Source: Flavipsychrobacter sp. (GTDB taxonomy: Bacteria; Bacteroidota; Bacteroidia; Chitinophagales; Chitinophagaceae). Taken from it: a stretch of DNA of 64,000 nucleotides. The notes beneath the pieces are model-generated. The model had not been told where the DNA came from and did not search any database. It saw only the letters and a list, made by a program, of their open reading frames with translations. A program made the position numbers and the translations under genes. The stretch is taken from NCBI GenBank assembly GCA_016786565.1, contig JAEUVY010000031.1, positions 94,365 through 158,364 on the forward strand, in the 5' to 3' direction. Shown here piece by piece: positions 61,443 through 64,000 of the stretch. Within the stretch, counting starts at the first letter, position 1; each line of letters begins with the position of its first letter.

Positions 61443-61714
61443 TTGGGTTGAATTGTTGCACTGTCCGTTGTTTGCGCTGGTGTGGCGGCTTTCAGTTTTT
61501 CCTGAAGGATAGAGTCGGCCTTTATTTTTACCTCAATTTTGATCCGGTGCTCCAGTTCTTTTTGGGCATCTTTTTCCATCTCCCGCACACGTGCTTGCGC
61601 GATGCTGTCTATCTGCCGTTGGATCTCTTCTTTCGAAAGTGGCTTTTTGACTTCCTTGCTACATGCTGATAGCATTAGTGCTATTGCCACGCCTGTTATC
61701 GTCAGTTTGCTCAT
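61439..61714 (-). CDS. Small lipoprotein with a coiled-coil tail
   Basis: A 91-residue protein from ATG 61714: MSKLTITGVAIALMLSAC (lipidated Cys18) followed by a highly charged helix (KKPLSKEEIQRQIDSIAQA to KIKADSILQEK). No family recognised. It overlaps the DCC gene by 4 bases. Small helical lipoproteins of this type may tether the envelope or act as structural partners. Confidence 0.6.
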   Translation of the reverse strand: MSKLTITGVAIALMLSACSKEVKKPLSKEEIQRQIDSIAQARVREMEKDAQKELEHRIKIEVKIKADSILQEKLKAATPAQTTDSATIQPK

Positions 61715-61883
61715 ATCCAGATACAAAGGTAACATCCCGATGTCTACAGGGGAAACCCTTTTATTAGAATTAACATATCATATATGTAATAGTTTGGGGT
61801 GTTTGCGTGTTATACACCGGAAAATGCCGAAATTTACAATAAGATATAAAACTTCCCCTGCCGCAGGCAATGTCATAAAAACG

Positions 61884-62552
61884 ATGAAGGGCTTTTTCCG
61901 GCATATTGTTATTGCAATTTTTGTTCTCTCGATCGGTTCTGCCGGAACGTTCTGTGCTGCGCAGGTAGGCATAAATGATACCATACGGCTGGGGGCAGTG
62001 GCAGAGAAGGGAGGCACTTATCCCATGGCCTTTCTGCCCGAATACACTAAAACGGCCTTTTATCTCGATAATGAAGCCCGGCTGCGCCGCGATAGGTTGA
62101 GGCGGGATATTTATATTGTTTATCCCTATGCGCTTACAGCGGCTACCATTCTTGCCGATGTTCACAAGATATTGGATACGCTGGAAAGTCGCCGGGAGCG
62201 CAAGCGTTACCTTCGTGAGACAGATCGTAAGTTGGACGTGGCATTTAAGAAACCATTGAAAAATCTTACTGTAGATCAGGGGCATGTGCTGGTTAAGTTG
62301 ATCAATCGGCAGGCAGGGCAAAACTGCTACAGTATCATCCGGGAATTGCGGGGTGGGTTTAACGCGGTTGTCTGGCAGTCGGTGGGCGTTATGTTCAATA
62401 ATAACCTCAGGCGCGAGTACGACCCGGAAGGCGATGATGCAGAGATAGAGAATATTGTGCAGGTATTAGAGTCATCTGCAAACTACAGGTATCACCTTTA
62501 TATGCAGCAGGAGTTGATGCGGACCATCCCCCAAACTGCCAGCAGGAAATAA
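61884..62552 (+). CDS. DUF4294 protein
   Basis: A 222-residue secreted protein. ATG 61884 gives the signal peptide MKGFFRHIVIAIFVLSIGSA; a longer open frame from 61539 runs over the neighbouring lipoprotein on the other strand and is rejected. Family features: IYIVYPYALTAATILADVHK, ERKRYLRETDRKLDVAFKK, LKNLTVDQGHVLVKLINRQ, and REYDPEGDDAEIENIVQ. DUF4294 is confined largely to Bacteroidota and is of unknown function. Confidence 0.87.
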   Translation: MKGFFRHIVIAIFVLSIGSAGTFCAAQVGINDTIRLGAVAEKGGTYPMAFLPEYTKTAFYLDNEARLRRDRLRRDIYIVYPYALTAATILADVHKILDTLESRRERKRYLRETDRKLDVAFKKPLKNLTVDQGHVLVKLINRQAGQNCYSIIRELRGGFNAVVWQSVGVMFNNNLRREYDPEGDDAEIENIVQVLESSANYRYHLYMQQELMRTIPQTASRK

Positions 62553-62559
62553 CCTCGCG

Positions 62560-62928
62560 TCACTCCCCGTTGTTTTCTGTATTTCTGTCTTTTCTGAAGT
62601 AGACCGCATAATAGACCGTCAGGATCACCAAACCCGATACGAATAGCGTGGCAGCGACAGGACGCAACTCTATATTGTAGAATTCCCCAAGCATCCAGGT
62701 GGAATTTCCTGTTATCCAGGCACATACTGCGGCATTGTGAAAAGTTTCCGATCGGTGGTGCCGGTTGCGAAAAAGCAGGAAAAAGGCAACTGCGATGGTG
62801 GGGATGATCATTGCAATAGCTCCTGGTTTCCAAACCAACGCCCAGCAGGCATCCTTCATCAACCACAAAAGGATATGAATGTTTTCAATCCATCTGTGGC
62901 TCGCTATATATGACCTCGGCTCGCTCAT
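62560..62928 (-). CDS. Hypothetical membrane protein
   Basis: A 122-residue protein from ATG 62928 (MSEPRSYIASHRWIENIHIL); an upstream start at 62982 would add 18 residues. There are about four hydrophobic stretches (ILLWLMKDACWALVWKPGAI; MIIPTIAVAFFLLFRN; HNAAVCAWITGNSTWMLGEF; LFVSGLVILTVYYAVYF). No family recognised. It is 7 bp from the convergent DUF4294 gene. Confidence 0.6.
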   Translation of the reverse strand: MSEPRSYIASHRWIENIHILLWLMKDACWALVWKPGAIAMIIPTIAVAFFLLFRNRHHRSETFHNAAVCAWITGNSTWMLGEFYNIELRPVAATLFVSGLVILTVYYAVYFRKDRNTENNGE

Positions 62929-63036
62929 GCTCCATTTATTACGAACATGCAAGTTATATATAACATCGGTTTTTACCGGCACCGAATTAGTTTCTTAAAG
63001 GTTCTCGATTAAATTTGAGCTTACTAAAATTTTGAA

Positions 63037-63633
63037 ATGATTAATCCGGCAGATTGGATCGGGCACCCCGTGGTGCTCGAAGGTGAAAGGGTCAGACTGG
63101 TTCCTTTGGAAAGGACACACTTTCCTGCTTTGATCACGGTGGGGGCTGATAAGCGCATATGGGAATATATGTCCGTTGACGGAAGCGATCAAAGTCGTCT
63201 GCTCCAACTGCTCGAAAGTGCAGTGCTCAAGCGGGCAACTAAGGAGCAATATCCCTTTGTAGTTATTGAGAAGAAAACCGGCGCGGTGGTGGGTAGCACT
63301 ATGTTCCACAACATTTTTCCGCAGCACCGCAAGTTAGAGATCGGGTGGACATGGTATGCGCCCTCTTTTTGGCGTACAGGTGTCAACCGGGAGTGCAAAT
63401 ACCTTTTGCTGAATTATTGTTTCGATGTGCTGTCAGCGATCAGGGTGCAATTGGTTACAGATGAGATCAATATCAGAAGCCGGAATGCCATTGAAGGGAT
63501 AGGTGGCGTTTTTGAAGGGATCCTGCGAAACGAACGCATTCGGGAGAATGGAATCTATAGGAATACCGTCATGTATAGTGTCCTTCCGCATGAATGGGCG
63601 GTTATAAGGGAACAGCTGGTAAGGGGAATTTAG
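63037..63633 (+). CDS. GNAT-family N-acetyltransferase (RimJ/RimL-like)
   Basis: A 198-residue GCN5-related acetyltransferase: ERVRLVPLERTHFPALI at the start, the acetyl-CoA-binding beta strand/loop region KKTGAVVGSTMFHNIF and RKLEIGWTWYAPSFWRTGVN, then IRVQLVTDEINIRSRNAIE. The pattern fits the RimJ/RimL-like subgroup acting on proteins or small amines. Its target is unknown. The 313-bp AT-rich gap downstream separates it from the next gene. Confidence 0.87.
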   Translation: MINPADWIGHPVVLEGERVRLVPLERTHFPALITVGADKRIWEYMSVDGSDQSRLLQLLESAVLKRATKEQYPFVVIEKKTGAVVGSTMFHNIFPQHRKLEIGWTWYAPSFWRTGVNRECKYLLLNYCFDVLSAIRVQLVTDEINIRSRNAIEGIGGVFEGILRNERIRENGIYRNTVMYSVLPHEWAVIREQLVRGI

Positions 63634-63946
63634 ATATATGTCCCTATTGTTAAAATATCCGAACGGAAAATTCCCATTAAAATGACTAACATTTCTGATG
63701 CCTGAAACGCCAATCAATAGATGGCAATGTTCTGTTTTGTCTATCTTTTTTACTTGAATCCTATCTCGATTATTATTTTGTTGATTGTTAGTTTGTTATA
63801 GATAATTTATTGTTTAATTATTTGTAATTGTTGTTTTTGCGGGTGGAATTGCCTTTGTGGGAGAATATTATTTGTATTTTTTTCCTAAAGTGGCTAAATT
63901 TACCCGATTGTTAAGATTGTAACGATTGTTTATTCTAAAATACTGT
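63634..63946. other. AT-rich intergenic region
   Basis: About 313 bp with long A/T runs (for example TTTATTGTTTAATTATTTG near 63808). No convincing hairpin, terminator or TAnnTTTG box near the following start was found. It is probably the promoter region of the last gene. Confidence 0.4.
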
Positions 63947-64000
63947 ATGAGAAACGTATTTCTACGCCTGACGATTTTTCTGTTGATTTTTTCAACGAAA
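63947..64000 (+). CDS. Start of a secreted protein (runs off the window)
   Basis: ATG 63947 opens a frame of 18 codons to the edge: MRNVFLRLTIFLLIFSTK, which looks like a signal peptide. The rest lies beyond the window, so no product can be named. Confidence 0.5.
   Translation, partial: MRNVFLRLTIFLLIFSTK

Noticed and set aside
61539..61883. N-terminal extension of the DUF4294 reading frame to 61539.
   Set aside because: It runs antisense over the small lipoprotein gene, and the internal ATG at 61884 gives a clean signal peptide.
1..64000. tRNA, rRNA, CRISPR arrays, insertion sequences with transposases, prophage genes.
   Set aside because: None could be recognised by reading both strands; only non-coding repeats and gene remnants suggest mobility.

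Overview
The window is a piece of a Bacteroidota chromosome, most likely from the order Chitinophagales. Four things point there: a type IX secretion sorting domain and a PorP/SprF protein; family-typical fusions (MurF-Alr, CusA-TolC); promoters of the form TAnnTTTG; and several Bacteroidota-centred families (DUF4294, DUF6660-like, LodA/LodB). No rRNA, tRNA or CRISPR array was seen.

Region 1 (1-17.2 kb) is AT-richer than the rest and looks like an acquired metal-resistance island whose left end lies outside the window. It holds an RND pump with its own TolC (minus strand), a ChrB-domain/AraC fusion regulator, an MFS carrier, a ChaN-like secreted protein, and then a plus-strand operon: Cys-rich secreted peptide, small membrane protein, CusA-TolC fusion, CusB-like adaptor, Zn/Cd-type P-ATPase and a small membrane protein. 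Between the two halves is debris: a decayed second copy of the 4.1 kb gene and a C-terminal scrap of an Mrr-like endonuclease. The island ends at about 17.16-17.25 kb in the 3' remnant of another gene.

Region 2 (17.2-20.2 kb) is an accessory patch of small genes (J-domain/KTSC protein, orphan DUF433, an unknown protein, a ParD/ParE pair) separated by dispersed palindromic repeats and terminator-like hairpins. Region 3 (20.2-25.3 kb) has an SMR (Gdx/SugE) exporter, DUF2200, a Crp-type regulator next to a membrane protein, and a T9SS-sorted double DUF4397 protein.

Region 4 (25.6-31.2 kb) holds two notable modules. The first is a catalase-like / LodA-like quinoprotein oxidase / LodB-like flavoprotein operon. 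The second is a CLC-family anion transporter behind a recognisable fluoride riboswitch. Region 5 (31.2-64 kb) is mostly core genome: lipoproteins, one with a haem c motif; EamA carrier; MurF-Alr; PorP; AAG glycosylase; RsmI-like methyltransferase; Ugd and Uxs for UDP-xylose; Dps; HemB; tandem 508-residue GT39-like proteins; HAD phosphatase; M32 carboxypeptidase; thiolase; tryptophan 2,3-dioxygenase; transglutaminase-like protein; DCC oxidoreductase; DUF4294; GNAT. Many genes start within a few bases of a TAnnTTTG box, implying very short or absent mRNA leaders, sometimes with GTG starts.
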